Program-made: the position numbers and the translations under genes
Notes under the pieces: generated by a model
Told to the model about the DNA's origin: nothing
Databases searched by the model: none
The model's input: only the letters and a program-made list of their open reading frames with translations
Shown: positions 1 through 8,015 of the stretch, one piece after another
How positions within the stretch are numbered: position 1 is the stretch's first letter
How the letters are laid out: every line of letters starts with the position of its first letter
DNA from: Desulfocarbo indianensis
Lineage (GTDB): Bacteria > Desulfobacterota > Desulfarculia > Desulfarculales > Desulfarculaceae
Assembly (NCBI GenBank): GCA_001184205.1
Contig: LBMP01000003.1
Location: 1-64,000, forward strand
Length of the DNA stretch: 64,000 nucleotides
Direction: 5' to 3'

Positions 1-609
1 CGCGAGGTGGCCCGGCGCATGGGCCAGGAGTGGGCTTCCCAGAGCGGCCAGGATATCTGGGACAACGAGGTCTCGGCGCTGGCGCCGCAGCTGGCGGGCA
101 TCAAATTCCGCCGCATCCAAAGGGACGGCCTGCAATGGCCGGTGCCCGACGAGAACCATCTGGGCACCGCGTTTTTGCACAAGGACGGCTGCTTCACCTG
201 CGGCCTGGGCAATTTCAAGCCGGTGGACTGGACGCCCGCGGCCGAGGTGGCTGACGAGGAATATCCCCTGGTGCTGAGCACCGGCCGGCGGCTGTATCAT
301 TACCACACCCGCACCCAGACCGGCCGCAGCGGCGGGCTCAACGATCTCTTGGGCGAGGAGACCGCCGATATTTCCCTGGACGACGCGGCCAAGCTGGGTA
401 TCGCTAACGGCGAGAAGATACGGGTGGCCTCGCGCCGCGGCAAGGTGGAGGTCACCGCCCGGGTCACCAAGGAGGTGCCGCCCGGCATGGTCTGGATGGC
501 CTTCCACTTCCGGGAAAACTGCGCCAACTGGCTCACCAACCCGGTCTACGACCCCGTCTCCCAAACCGCCGAATACAAGGCCTGCGCCGTGAAAATGGAA
601 AAACTATAG
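1..609 (+). CDS. Formate dehydrogenase alpha subunit, C-terminal part (molybdopterin oxidoreductase)
   Basis: The frame is open at the left edge, so only about the last 202 residues are present. They form the C-terminal molybdopterin-dinucleotide-binding domain: a LSTGRRLYHYHTRTQT stretch begins it, and it ends with ENCANWLTNPVYDP...EYKACAV, the signature I associate with catalytic subunits of NAD- or ferredoxin-linked formate dehydrogenases. The protein would oxidise formate (or reduce CO2) at a Mo/W-bis-pterin centre; the catalytic Cys or Sec and the Fe-S domains lie outside the window. A strong terminator follows 31 bases after the stop, so this is the last gene of its operon. Another member of the DMSO-reductase superfamily is possible but less likely given the C-terminal motif. 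Confidence 0.85.
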   Translation, partial: REVARRMGQEWASQSGQDIWDNEVSALAPQLAGIKFRRIQRDGLQWPVPDENHLGTAFLHKDGCFTCGLGNFKPVDWTPAAEVADEEYPLVLSTGRRLYHYHTRTQTGRSGGLNDLLGEETADISLDDAAKLGIANGEKIRVASRRGKVEVTARVTKEVPPGMVWMAFHFRENCANWLTNPVYDPVSQTAEYKACAVKMEKL

Positions 610-640
610 CCCGGCCATGGCATAATCACTGGGACCATTA

Positions 641-677
641 GCCCCGCCGCTCCGCTAAGGAGGGCGGGGCTTTTTTA
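641..677 (+). terminator. Intrinsic terminator after the formate dehydrogenase gene
   Basis: An 8-bp GC stem (GCCCCGCC paired with GGCGGGGC) is followed directly by six T residues. Confidence 0.9.
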
Positions 678-891
678 TGCGAACCGCGTGACTTTTTTTC
701 AAGCAGGGCAGGGGCCGGTTGACCCGGCGGGCGCCATTGGACTACATTGATTGGGACATTGCGGCAGGAAGCCGCCGACACCCCGGCAAGAGCGCCACCA
801 ATATTTCAGGCAGGCAACAGGCTGATCGCGGATACAGGACCGCCAGTTACGGCAGCGGCGCCCGCGCGCCGCGGACATCGTGGAGGTAACC

Positions 892-1113
892 GTGCTTAAC
901 AGCGGAAAATGCCCCAAATGCGGAGAAGTCGTATCATCGGTTCGCATAGAGGACGTGGACGTGAGCCTGAGCTCGCAAATCACCTGGCGGGGGGTTTCTT
1001 ATTGCTGCCCGTCCTGCAACGCCGTGCTCAGCGTGCAGATAGACCCCGTGGCGCTAAAGACGGACATCATTAACGTGATCATGGAGGAGATCGGAAAGCG
1101 CCCCCGCCGCTAG
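892..1113 (+). CDS. Small zinc-ribbon protein, 73 aa
   Basis: Unrecognised family. Two cysteine knuckles, CPKCG near the N-terminus and CCPSC about 30 residues later, form a probable treble-clef or zinc-ribbon site, followed by a short helical tail ending in KRPRR. I choose the GTG at 892 because GGAGG (882-886) sits five bases upstream; a GTG at 880 is in frame but would place the Shine-Dalgarno inside the gene. It stands alone after a terminator. It may be a small nucleic-acid- or protein-binding accessory factor, but nothing in the neighbourhood fixes its role. Confidence 0.6.
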   Translation: MLNSGKCPKCGEVVSSVRIEDVDVSLSSQITWRGVSYCCPSCNAVLSVQIDPVALKTDIINVIMEEIGKRPRR

Positions 1114-1372
1114 ATTAACCCAGCCCGTGCTACACCTTTAGCTTCCCCAAAGCGCCGCCTTCCCCTGGCCGGTTCGCCTAAGCAGCCGTTTAGCCTGCTC
1201 TTGTCTGCATCAAGCGTCGCGCCGGGATTATTCAATTGACTTCCGGGCAGCCTCCCGCATAATAATAAGTAGGGTAAATAGTTGATATAAATTAGTAATA
1301 ATAACAAAAACCCTAACGCTTAACTTATAGTGAACGGTATCGCGCTTGGAGTCATTGGGCAAGGAGGCGTAT

Positions 1373-1585
1373 ATGGAAAGGGTCAGGATCACCCTAATTG
1401 ACAGCAACCTCACCCCGGTTTTTGACACCGAGCTTACTCTCGAGCCCAAGGAGGCGGAAAGCCTCAATTCCCTCTTGTGCTGCGTGCAGGATGGCCTGTA
1501 TTGCGAGCACGAGCACCGGCTCTCCATCAGGGGAGTGGCCGCCAGTTCCGTGGATTTAGTGGTCACCAGTTGCGAACGCTGCTGA
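1373..1585 (+). CDS. Hypothetical protein, 70 aa
   Basis: A short protein starting MERVRITLIDSN, with alternating hydrophobic residues suggesting a small beta-rich domain, two adjacent Cys in the middle (LLCCVQDG) and a C-terminal SCERC. The ATG at 1373 is preceded by AAGGAGG (1361-1367), a very good ribosome site. It is transcribed alone, convergent with the following chemoreceptor gene. I do not recognise the family; the four cysteines could bind metal or form disulfides. Confidence 0.55.
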   Translation: MERVRITLIDSNLTPVFDTELTLEPKEAESLNSLLCCVQDGLYCEHEHRLSIRGVAASSVDLVVTSCERC

Positions 1586-1640
1586 CCGCAAACACCGTCG
1601 AGATTAGCCGCGCCCTTTAGCCAAGGGCGCGGTTTGTCTT

Positions 1641-3626
1641 TTATTCCGCTAGACTGACCTTGCCGCCTTCCACCGTGAGGGACAGCGCCTGCACCTGTTG
1701 GTTGAGGGTCACCGCCTCCTGGGCCAGCTGATTGCCGCTGATGGCTGAATTCTGGGCTTGGCTGGCCACTTGCTGGGTGATCTTGTCGGTTTCGTTGGTG
1801 GCCTCGGATATGCGGTCAATCTCTATGGTCTGCTCCTGCGAGGCCTCGGCTATGTGGTTGACCAGTTCGCCGGCCTGCGAGGCGTTTTCCATCAAATGCT
1901 CGTAGGATTCGGCGGATTGATGCACCAGCTCATTGCCCTTGGCGATCTTGCCTATGGTTTGCTCCAACAAGCCGGCGGTGGTTCTGGCCGCCTCGGTGGC
2001 CCGCATGGCCAGGTTCCTAACCTCCTCGGCCACCACGGCGAACCCCACCCCCGCCTCGCCGGCCCTGGCCGCCTCCACCGCGGCGTTTAGGGCCAGCAGG
2101 TTGGTCTGAAAGGCTATTTCATCGATATTCTTTATGATCTTGCCGGTTTCCTTGCTGGCGGAGGCGATGTCGTCCATGGATTGGGTCACCTGACGCATGG
2201 TCTGGTTGACTTCGGTCATGGATAAATTCATGCGGCCGTAAATCTCGGTGGCTTGCTGGGCCCTGGCGGAATTATCCCTGGCCTTATGGGACAGGGCCGA
2301 AAGGGATTCCGAGACCTGGCCCAGGTTTTCGGCCTGGCGTTCGGCGCCTTGGGCGGTCAGGCGGCTGGCCTCGTGGATTTGATCGGAGTTTTCCGCCACC
2401 AGGCCGGCGCTTTCGCGAAGGCTGGTAACGCTGCCCATTATGCCCCGGGAGGTCCTGACGGCTATGAACAGGCAGGCCGCCGCCGCCACCAGCACCACCA
2501 GGATGGCGCTGATGGCCAGGATATAGGTCGAGTTGCGCCCCAGGGATTTGAGCGCGTTGGAAGCGCCCAGGAATTCCTCGTCATAGGCGGTGGTGGCGAT
2601 GACCCAGTCCCAGGGCTTGAAATAGGTGATGACCGCCGACTTGTTCTTGGGCTCCGCCTGGCCTTCCCGCTTCCAGAGGAAATCGATTCTCGCGGTTTCA
2701 TCGGGTTGCAGGGACTTGGCTTTTTCGATCATCTCCTGGTAGACCGGTCTTCCGGCGGCGTCGGTTTGGTCGAGCACGGATTCGCGTTTGCTCAAGGCGT
2801 TCTGGTTCACCAGCATCTCGCCCTTGGAATCCATGACCAGCATGTAGCCGCTGGTTCCCACCTTGAGCTTGGCCAGTTCGGCCAAAAGGCTGGCCGCCAG
2901 GTCGTCTTGTTTCACGCCCACGTACAGAACGCCGCTGACCCGGCCCGAGGCGTCCAGGATGGGTTCGTAAGCGGTGATGTACCAGGCGTTCACCACGAAG
3001 GCGCGGCCGCGAAAGGTTTTGCCGGCCAGCACGCTGGCCACCACCGCGTTCGGCGCGCCATTGGGATTCTTGGCCGGGATGTAGGTGCCCACCGCGCGGT
3101 TGCCGTCCAGCTTTTTCACGTTGGTGGCCACCCTTAGCATGTCGCCGGCCTGGTTCATGCGCTGAAAAATGGTGCAGGTCTGGCTGGAGAGGGACATGAC
3201 CTCATCCACCACGGGAGCCGTCTTGTCGAAGCTCACGATTTGGCCCAGCCAGGTTTTACCCACCATCATGGCCGGCAGATCCATGGGCTGCTTCTCTTTG
3301 GTGAACTGGTTGACCGCGTTCCAAGCCACCTTTTGGCTTTGGTCCAAAACCACCGACCCCGTTCTTTGCAGCACGGCGCGGGCCACGTTCAAGGTGTTGT
3401 TGACGGTTTGCTGGGCCAGGCCGTTCTGGGCGGCGCACATGGAATAGGCGGCCTCGGTTATGTGGCGCAGGTCCGATTCCGCCAGCTTTATGCTCTCTCG
3501 GTAGGAAACCTCTTCCATTCTTTGGTTGAATACCAGCGCTACCGTGAAGTTGACGGCCAGGGGAAGTATGGTTACCAAAATACCAAAGAGTAACAACTTT
3601 GTGCGTAGAGCCAGGTTGCTGAACAC
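1641..3626 (-). CDS. Methyl-accepting chemotaxis protein with periplasmic Cache sensor
   Basis: A 661-residue transducer. Membrane span 1 is at about residues 10-32, a ~330-residue periplasmic Cache-type sensor follows (region around [10 protein letters not shown] and [13 protein letters not shown]), and span 2 is at about 367-390. The cytoplasmic coiled coil contains the conserved hairpin tip ([20 protein letters not shown] region, about 499-545) that contacts CheA and CheW. A HAMP domain is not obvious after span 2. The protein would bind a small ligand outside and control the chemotaxis kinase. Start is GTG with GGAG nine bases upstream. The gene stands alone and divergent from the HDOD gene, and no che genes are nearby. 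Ligand unknown. Confidence 0.92.
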   Translation of the reverse strand: MFSNLALRTKLLLFGILVTILPLAVNFTVALVFNQRMEEVSYRESIKLAESDLRHITEAAYSMCAAQNGLAQQTVNNTLNVARAVLQRTGSVVLDQSQKVAWNAVNQFTKEKQPMDLPAMMVGKTWLGQIVSFDKTAPVVDEVMSLSSQTCTIFQRMNQAGDMLRVATNVKKLDGNRAVGTYIPAKNPNGAPNAVVASVLAGKTFRGRAFVVNAWYITAYEPILDASGRVSGVLYVGVKQDDLAASLLAELAKLKVGTSGYMLVMDSKGEMLVNQNALSKRESVLDQTDAAGRPVYQEMIEKAKSLQPDETARIDFLWKREGQAEPKNKSAVITYFKPWDWVIATTAYDEEFLGASNALKSLGRNSTYILAISAILVVLVAAAACLFIAVRTSRGIMGSVTSLRESAGLVAENSDQIHEASRLTAQGAERQAENLGQVSESLSALSHKARDNSARAQQATEIYGRMNLSMTEVNQTMRQVTQSMDDIASASKETGKIIKNIDEIAFQTNLLALNAAVEAARAGEAGVGFAVVAEEVRNLAMRATEAARTTAGLLEQTIGKIAKGNELVHQSAESYEHLMENASQAGELVNHIAEASQEQTIEIDRISEATNETDKITQQVASQAQNSAISGNQLAQEAVTLNQQVQALSLTVEGGKVSLAE

Positions 3627-4049
3627 GGATTAATCTCCAGGTTGAAATTTGGTTTAAGCTATGAGATTATCGCCAACTTTATTGATTAATATCCGGGTTG
3701 ATTCCGTAATTTACAGTCTAGCGATTGCGCGCGCTAACTATTTATAATTACCATATATGCAGCATAGTTAGATAGGTCTAATCAAAGCCATCTTCCGCCT
3801 TTTGCAGAACTATGCAAAATAAGGTCAATCTACCGTTATGCCATTCTAACTATCTGGCATATTCTTTTAATTGATTATCATTAGCAATGCAACACTTAAA
3901 CACTAATATAACGAGAAATATCCTCCTGTAAAAAACTGGTAGGCCAATGCCGTTAATCTTGGACCAGCCCGCATTTTTCGTGGCATAATGGCCGGTAGCC
4001 AGGGGCCCTGGCGAGAAACCGCAAGCAGGCAGAGCAAGGGAGCGTCCCA
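3627..4049. other. AT-rich divergent intergenic region between MCP and HDOD genes
   Basis: About 420 bases with no credible ORF, clearly richer in A+T than the flanking genes. It should hold divergent promoters for the chemoreceptor and the HDOD protein. The 8-mer CTAACTAT occurs at 3734-3741 and 3846-3853 and inverted at 3764-3771, a possible operator; no clear sigma-54 or sigma-28 element was seen. Confidence 0.5.
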
Positions 4050-4910
4050 GTGGAAAGGTCGCAAATCGCCAATCGCATCAAGGAAATCGGCGATGACATC
4101 CCCCGCGCGCCCAAGGCGGCCACCGAACTCCTGAACTTGATGAACCGCGAGCAAGGCAGCGTGAAAGCCATGGCGGCGGTCATCGAGCCCGACCCCAACC
4201 TGACCGCCAAAATCCTGCGCGCGGCCAACTCCGCCTTTTACGGTTTCGTGCGCAGCATCCCCACCATCCAGCGCGCCATACCGCTCTTGGGTCTGAACGC
4301 GGTGCGCACCATGGCCCTGGCGATTTGCGCCCTGGAAGGGTTTCCTAAAAAAAGCCCGACTCCCGGCTTTTCGCGGGATCAGCTATGGGTGCACAGCCTG
4401 GCCGTGGCCAGCGGCTTGGAGCGTCTGGGCAAGACCTTGGGCCTGGAGGCCGATTATTTGTTCCTGCTGGGCTTTTTACACGACATGGGTCAGTTGGTGT
4501 TGGATAAGTTTTTCAGCCCGGATTTCGCCAAGTGCCTGCAACTCAGCCGCGAGAAAAGCCTGCCGCTCCACTTGGCCGAGCAGGAGGTCTTGGGGGTGGA
4601 CCACGCGGAGGTGGGGCTTTTGCTCCTGCACCGCTGGAACTTCCCCGAAATACTGGTGCGGCCGGTGCGGTTGCATCACTCCACCGAGCTGCCCAAGGGC
4701 TCCGACACGGTGGATATCGCCATGCTGCGGGTGGTCAACGCCTTGGCCCATCAGGCCGGCTTGGGCACGGATTACAACGCCGGCGGGGTTGAGCTGCTGC
4801 AGAGCGATTTGCACTTTTTGGGCATGGACGCGGCGGCGGTGGAAAACCTGCGCGGCCGTCTGGCTGATTCCCGCGAACAGACCGAGGCCCTTTACGCGGC
4901 CATGAGTTGA
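4050..4910 (+). CDS. HDOD domain protein
   Basis: 286 residues, nearly all one HDOD (HD-related output) domain: IPRAPKAATELLNLMN, then DPNLTAKILRAANSAFYG, the typical helical start, and a retained HDMG near residue 149. HDOD proteins are non-catalytic or cryptic relatives of HD phosphohydrolases, often part of signalling systems controlling motility, biofilm or stress. There is no fused receiver, GGDEF or EAL domain. The GTG start has AAGGGA about ten bases upstream. Its location opposite a chemoreceptor is compatible with a sensory or motility role, but that is inference. Confidence 0.88.
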   Translation: MERSQIANRIKEIGDDIPRAPKAATELLNLMNREQGSVKAMAAVIEPDPNLTAKILRAANSAFYGFVRSIPTIQRAIPLLGLNAVRTMALAICALEGFPKKSPTPGFSRDQLWVHSLAVASGLERLGKTLGLEADYLFLLGFLHDMGQLVLDKFFSPDFAKCLQLSREKSLPLHLAEQEVLGVDHAEVGLLLLHRWNFPEILVRPVRLHHSTELPKGSDTVDIAMLRVVNALAHQAGLGTDYNAGGVELLQSDLHFLGMDAAAVENLRGRLADSREQTEALYAAMS

Positions 4911-4918
4911 GCAGGGCC

Positions 4919-5725
4919 TCAGGCGGCCTTGCGCGCGGTGATGGCGGTATAGGTGAAAAAGCCGTAATACCAGGGCTGATCAACCAGGCAATCCGGCGAA
5001 GCCTCACGCGTCAAGCGCTGGAACAGCTCCCAATCCGTTGCGCTCATTTCTTTTTGCGCCGAGCCCCAGCGCATGTCGCACAGGCTCAGCACGGCCTCTT
5101 TGGTTTCGCCCTCAAAGGGCGCGCTCAGCTCCGCCAGGAACGACCCGCTCCTGATTTCCGTGAGGCCCGCGCCCGCGAAAAGCTCCGGCAGGCGCAGGAA
5201 ATGCTCGCACGGCGGGCCAGCGGCGGGGAAGGGGGCCTGGCCCGCCGGGCTGGCGTTGAGCCGGGCCTCCAGGCCGGGATAGCCCGGCAATAGCTGCTGC
5301 GACGAATAAGCCAGTAGCGCCAGCCGGCCGCCCGGCTTGAGCACCCGGCAGAGTTCCGCCACCAGGCCGGCGTGGTCGCCCGGCATATAGCCAGCGCAGT
5401 CCACGCTCCACACCCAGTCAAAGCTGGCCTCTTTAAACGGCAGACGCCGGATGTCGGCCTGTTGCAGGGCTACCCGTTCTTCGAGCCCTTTCTCCCGCAG
5501 CAGGGCGCGGGCGCGGCCCAGCAGATCGGGCGACGTATCCACCCCGGTAACCCGGCCGCCCGGCCCCAGCGTCGCCAGGAGCGGCTCCCAATGCAGGCCC
5601 ACGCCGCAGCCCGCGTCCAGTCCGTGGCTAGCCTGGGGCAGCCCCAGCCAGGCGATGGCTTCTTTCATGACCGGCCCGCGCAACAGCTCGAACAGCTCCA
5701 ACTGGCGGGCATAGGATAAAGGCAT
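4919..5725 (-). CDS. Class I SAM-dependent methyltransferase
   Basis: A 268-residue Rossmann-type methyltransferase. Motif I LDAGCGVG is near residues 36-43, an acidic residue after strand 2 (VTGVDTSPD) would bind the SAM ribose, and motif post-I LPFKEASFDWVWSVD and strand 5 LKPGGRLALLAY follow. This is the UbiE/MenG-like methyltransferase_11 group; the substrate cannot be told from sequence. It is convergent with the HDOD gene (8-base gap). The ATG has no strong Shine-Dalgarno. Confidence 0.85.
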   Translation of the reverse strand: MPLSYARQLELFELLRGPVMKEAIAWLGLPQASHGLDAGCGVGLHWEPLLATLGPGGRVTGVDTSPDLLGRARALLREKGLEERVALQQADIRRLPFKEASFDWVWSVDCAGYMPGDHAGLVAELCRVLKPGGRLALLAYSSQQLLPGYPGLEARLNASPAGQAPFPAAGPPCEHFLRLPELFAGAGLTEIRSGSFLAELSAPFEGETKEAVLSLCDMRWGSAQKEMSATDWELFQRLTREASPDCLVDQPWYYGFFTYTAITARKAA

Positions 5726-5844
5726 GGCTTACACGCAAGCTTCCGTGAGAGATCGGTTTGCCTTGGCGCGGGCGCTCAGCGGCCGGGAAGCTCTACCGGC
5801 TTGCCCGCGGGAGATGATTAAAGGCATAGTATGTCATTAAGCCT

Positions 5845-5933
5845 GCCAGGGAAAGCCTGGTAAAAGGCCCCGCTGGAATCGCGGGGAGACGCCGCGAGAA
5901 TCAAGCGGCTGTCTGCCCCCGCCGTCAACGGGG
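5845..5933 (+). promoter_or_regulatory. Hairpin-rich leader upstream of scpB
   Basis: The 303-base gap between the methyltransferase start and scpB contains four consecutive small stem-loops: CCAGG/CCTGG (5846-5860), CCCCGC/GCGGGG (5868-5886), GCCGC/GCGGC (5891-5909) and CCCCG/CGGGG (about 5917-5933). There is no T-run after any of them and I could not match the region to a known riboswitch consensus. It may be a structured 5-prime leader. No gene is visible here. Confidence 0.35.
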
Positions 5934-6028
5934 CCCGGAGCCAGATTATCGCCCGCGAAGCGGTGAAGTCAATAAACCGGAAAGCGCTGGCTTGGCTCAT
6001 CTCCAGCATAAAAGGAAAGCGATCAGCC

Positions 6029-6820
6029 ATGGACAAGCAAAACCCGGCTCCGGTAACGGTGGATATGGCGGACAAGGTGGGGGTCATCATCATGAACGGC
6101 CCCAGGCTTAATTGCCTGAGCCGCGCACTGTGCCAGGGCGTCATGCAGGGCCTGGACACGCTGCGCAAGCGAGAGGCCCGGGTGGTGGTGCTGCGCGCCC
6201 AGGCCGGGGCCAAGGTCTGGTCGGCCGGGCACGACATCCAGGAGCTTCCCCTGGACGGCAAGGACCCCTTGAGCTGGAACGTGCCCTTTGAATCGCTGCT
6301 GCGCAAGGTGCGCGATTATCGCCTGCCCATCCTGGGCATGATCCAGGGCGGGGTGTGGGGCGGGGCCTGCGATTTGGCCGCGCTGCTGGATATCCTGGCG
6401 GGCGCGGATTCGGCCAGCTTCGCCATCACCCCGGCCAAGCTGGGCCTGCCCTACAACCTGGGCGGGCTGAGCCATTTCCTGGGGGTGATCCCCCTGCATA
6501 TCATCAAGGAGATGCTTTTCACCGGCCAGCCCCTGAGCGCCCGGCGGGCCTTTGATCTGGGCTTTCTGAACCGGCTGGTGCCCGAGGCGGACCTGGAAAA
6601 GGAGACCATGGCCCTGGCCGGGGAGATAGCCGGGCTGAGCCCCTTGGCCATCCGGGCCGTCAAGGCCGAGCTGGCAGCCCTCACCGCGGCGCAGGCCATT
6701 TCGCCGGACCGCTACGAGCAGTTGCAGGGCCTGCGCCAGGAGGCGTTCCGCAGCAGCGACATGCGGGAAGGCATCACCGCCTTTATGGAAAAACGCCCGC
6801 CCCGCTTCAAGGGGGAGTAG
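6029..6820 (+). CDS. scpB: Methylmalonyl-CoA decarboxylase (crotonase family)
   Basis: 263 residues, close to the 261 of E. coli ScpB (YgfG), with the ScpB-specific pattern KVWSAGHDIQELP...GKDPLSW, the oxyanion-hole region GGVWGGACDLA, the ITPAKLGLPYNLGGL segment, and an ending EGITAFMEKRPPRF that mirrors the E. coli protein. It decarboxylates methylmalonyl-CoA to propionyl-CoA. The ATG at 6029 has GGAAAG upstream; a longer reading frame from 5963 is open but would absorb non-coding-looking sequence. No mutase or CoA-transferase genes adjoin it, unlike the E. coli scp operon, so it stands alone here. Other crotonase chemistries cannot be excluded. Confidence 0.8.
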   Translation: MDKQNPAPVTVDMADKVGVIIMNGPRLNCLSRALCQGVMQGLDTLRKREARVVVLRAQAGAKVWSAGHDIQELPLDGKDPLSWNVPFESLLRKVRDYRLPILGMIQGGVWGGACDLAALLDILAGADSASFAITPAKLGLPYNLGGLSHFLGVIPLHIIKEMLFTGQPLSARRAFDLGFLNRLVPEADLEKETMALAGEIAGLSPLAIRAVKAELAALTAAQAISPDRYEQLQGLRQEAFRSSDMREGITAFMEKRPPRFKGE

Positions 6821-6924
6821 CGTAGGGAGTTAAATCGCTTGCCTTCAATCTTTTCGTTTAATAAAGTGTGACGCATGATTTTGTGTCGGCGTAGTAACAT
6901 TTGCATGCCAATCAGCTTTTCACG

Positions 6925-7845
6925 ATGGGGGTAGACGTGTTCGTCGGTTTTGTTAAATTGTTAAATTATAGTTTATTAACGTTTTGCTTGCTTTTTATCA
7001 GCGCTTGCGCTGCAGAATCCTTACACCAGCCTATACAGCCATCCCAAATGCATGCTTGCAATAAAAATTTTAGTTCCATGTTCAAGATAATAGAGGTGCA
7101 TTCTACAAGCGGATTGGTAAGATTTGCTCTTTGGACCGAATGTCGTCAGGAAAACATTGTGCTAGATGGTGACATTAAAAACTTAGGTGATGAATATATT
7201 AAATTTGAGGACTTCTTAATATCAGTCAAGGCGAACACTGCCAACGGTATACAATTTTTTCAGATTCCCATATCAGCTTTTGATTTGCCGCCTGGAAATT
7301 CCATGAGAGCGTTAAAGCATGTTCCCGAATCAGCGATTAACGTAGTGGGATGGGAAATAAAGCCCCAAAGTCCAGTATTCCGTTACCATATTAAATTGAT
7401 TAAACCGGCGAGGAGCAACGAGTTATCGTATAAAGATAATTTTATAAGTATATCGTTCAAGCCAAATTACAAGCAATTAGCTTTTCAGCTTAGGAATGAA
7501 AGTTCTAAGCCGATTAGAGTGCTTTGGAACGAAGCGTCTTTTGTTGATGTTGAATCCAAGGCTCATAAAATCATACATAAGGGAATCAAATTAATTAATA
7601 AAGAAAAAGAGATGACGAGCACCACCATCCCGCCCGAAGCAATTCTCGACGACTTGGTCGCGCCAATCGACTTAACGGAGTTAGTCGATAATAAGTGGAA
7701 AACAAGAGATATTCTCCCCAGGCAAAAAATTGGGGAACTGAAAGGCAAGTGTTTTAGTTTCTTCTTGCCGTTAACCATTGGGGATATGAAAAAGGAATAC
7801 TTATTCAAATTCGAGATAGACGCCATACCAGTGAGGCAGCCCTAA
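6925..7845 (+). CDS. Putative lipoprotein of unknown function, AT-rich gene
   Basis: 306 residues from the chosen ATG. A hydrophobic signal is followed by a lipobox ending ISAC (Cys28), so the mature protein should be lipidated. The rest is a mostly beta-predicted domain with no motif I recognise; two halves both contain short Ig-like or beta-sandwich-looking strands. The gene is strikingly AT-rich, using AAA, AAT, TTA and ATA codons that its neighbours avoid, which suggests recent acquisition. Starts at TTG 6901, ATG 6925 and GTG 6937 are all in frame; none has a good Shine-Dalgarno. It stands alone with its own terminator. Confidence 0.6.
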   Translation: MGVDVFVGFVKLLNYSLLTFCLLFISACAAESLHQPIQPSQMHACNKNFSSMFKIIEVHSTSGLVRFALWTECRQENIVLDGDIKNLGDEYIKFEDFLISVKANTANGIQFFQIPISAFDLPPGNSMRALKHVPESAINVVGWEIKPQSPVFRYHIKLIKPARSNELSYKDNFISISFKPNYKQLAFQLRNESSKPIRVLWNEASFVDVESKAHKIIHKGIKLINKEKEMTSTTIPPEAILDDLVAPIDLTELVDNKWKTRDILPRQKIGELKGKCFSFFLPLTIGDMKKEYLFKFEIDAIPVRQP

Positions 7846-7913
7846 CAAATTTAGCCTCATGCCGGTGTAGCAGACCACCTCTTACGTCGGCAACGCCTCT
7901 ATAAAATTGGATT

Positions 7914-7953
7914 GAGGCCTAGGGGGAGGGAGGGCCCCCTAGGCCTCGTTTTT
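7914..7953 (+). terminator. Terminator after the AT-rich lipoprotein gene
   Basis: A long perfect stem (GAGGCCTAGGGGG paired with CCCCCTAGGCCTC) is followed by GTTTTT. Being nearly symmetrical, it may also stop transcripts of the convergent fad operon. Confidence 0.85.
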
Positions 7954-8015
7954 GGGAGGGTTGGAACGCATTTTTAGTCCCGGCGTTCCCACGGGAAGGG
8001 ATCTATGCGAATATA

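Noticed and set aside
5726-6028. Cobalamin riboswitch before scpB
   Set aside because: No B12-box or the conserved GCCACTG core; only local hairpins.
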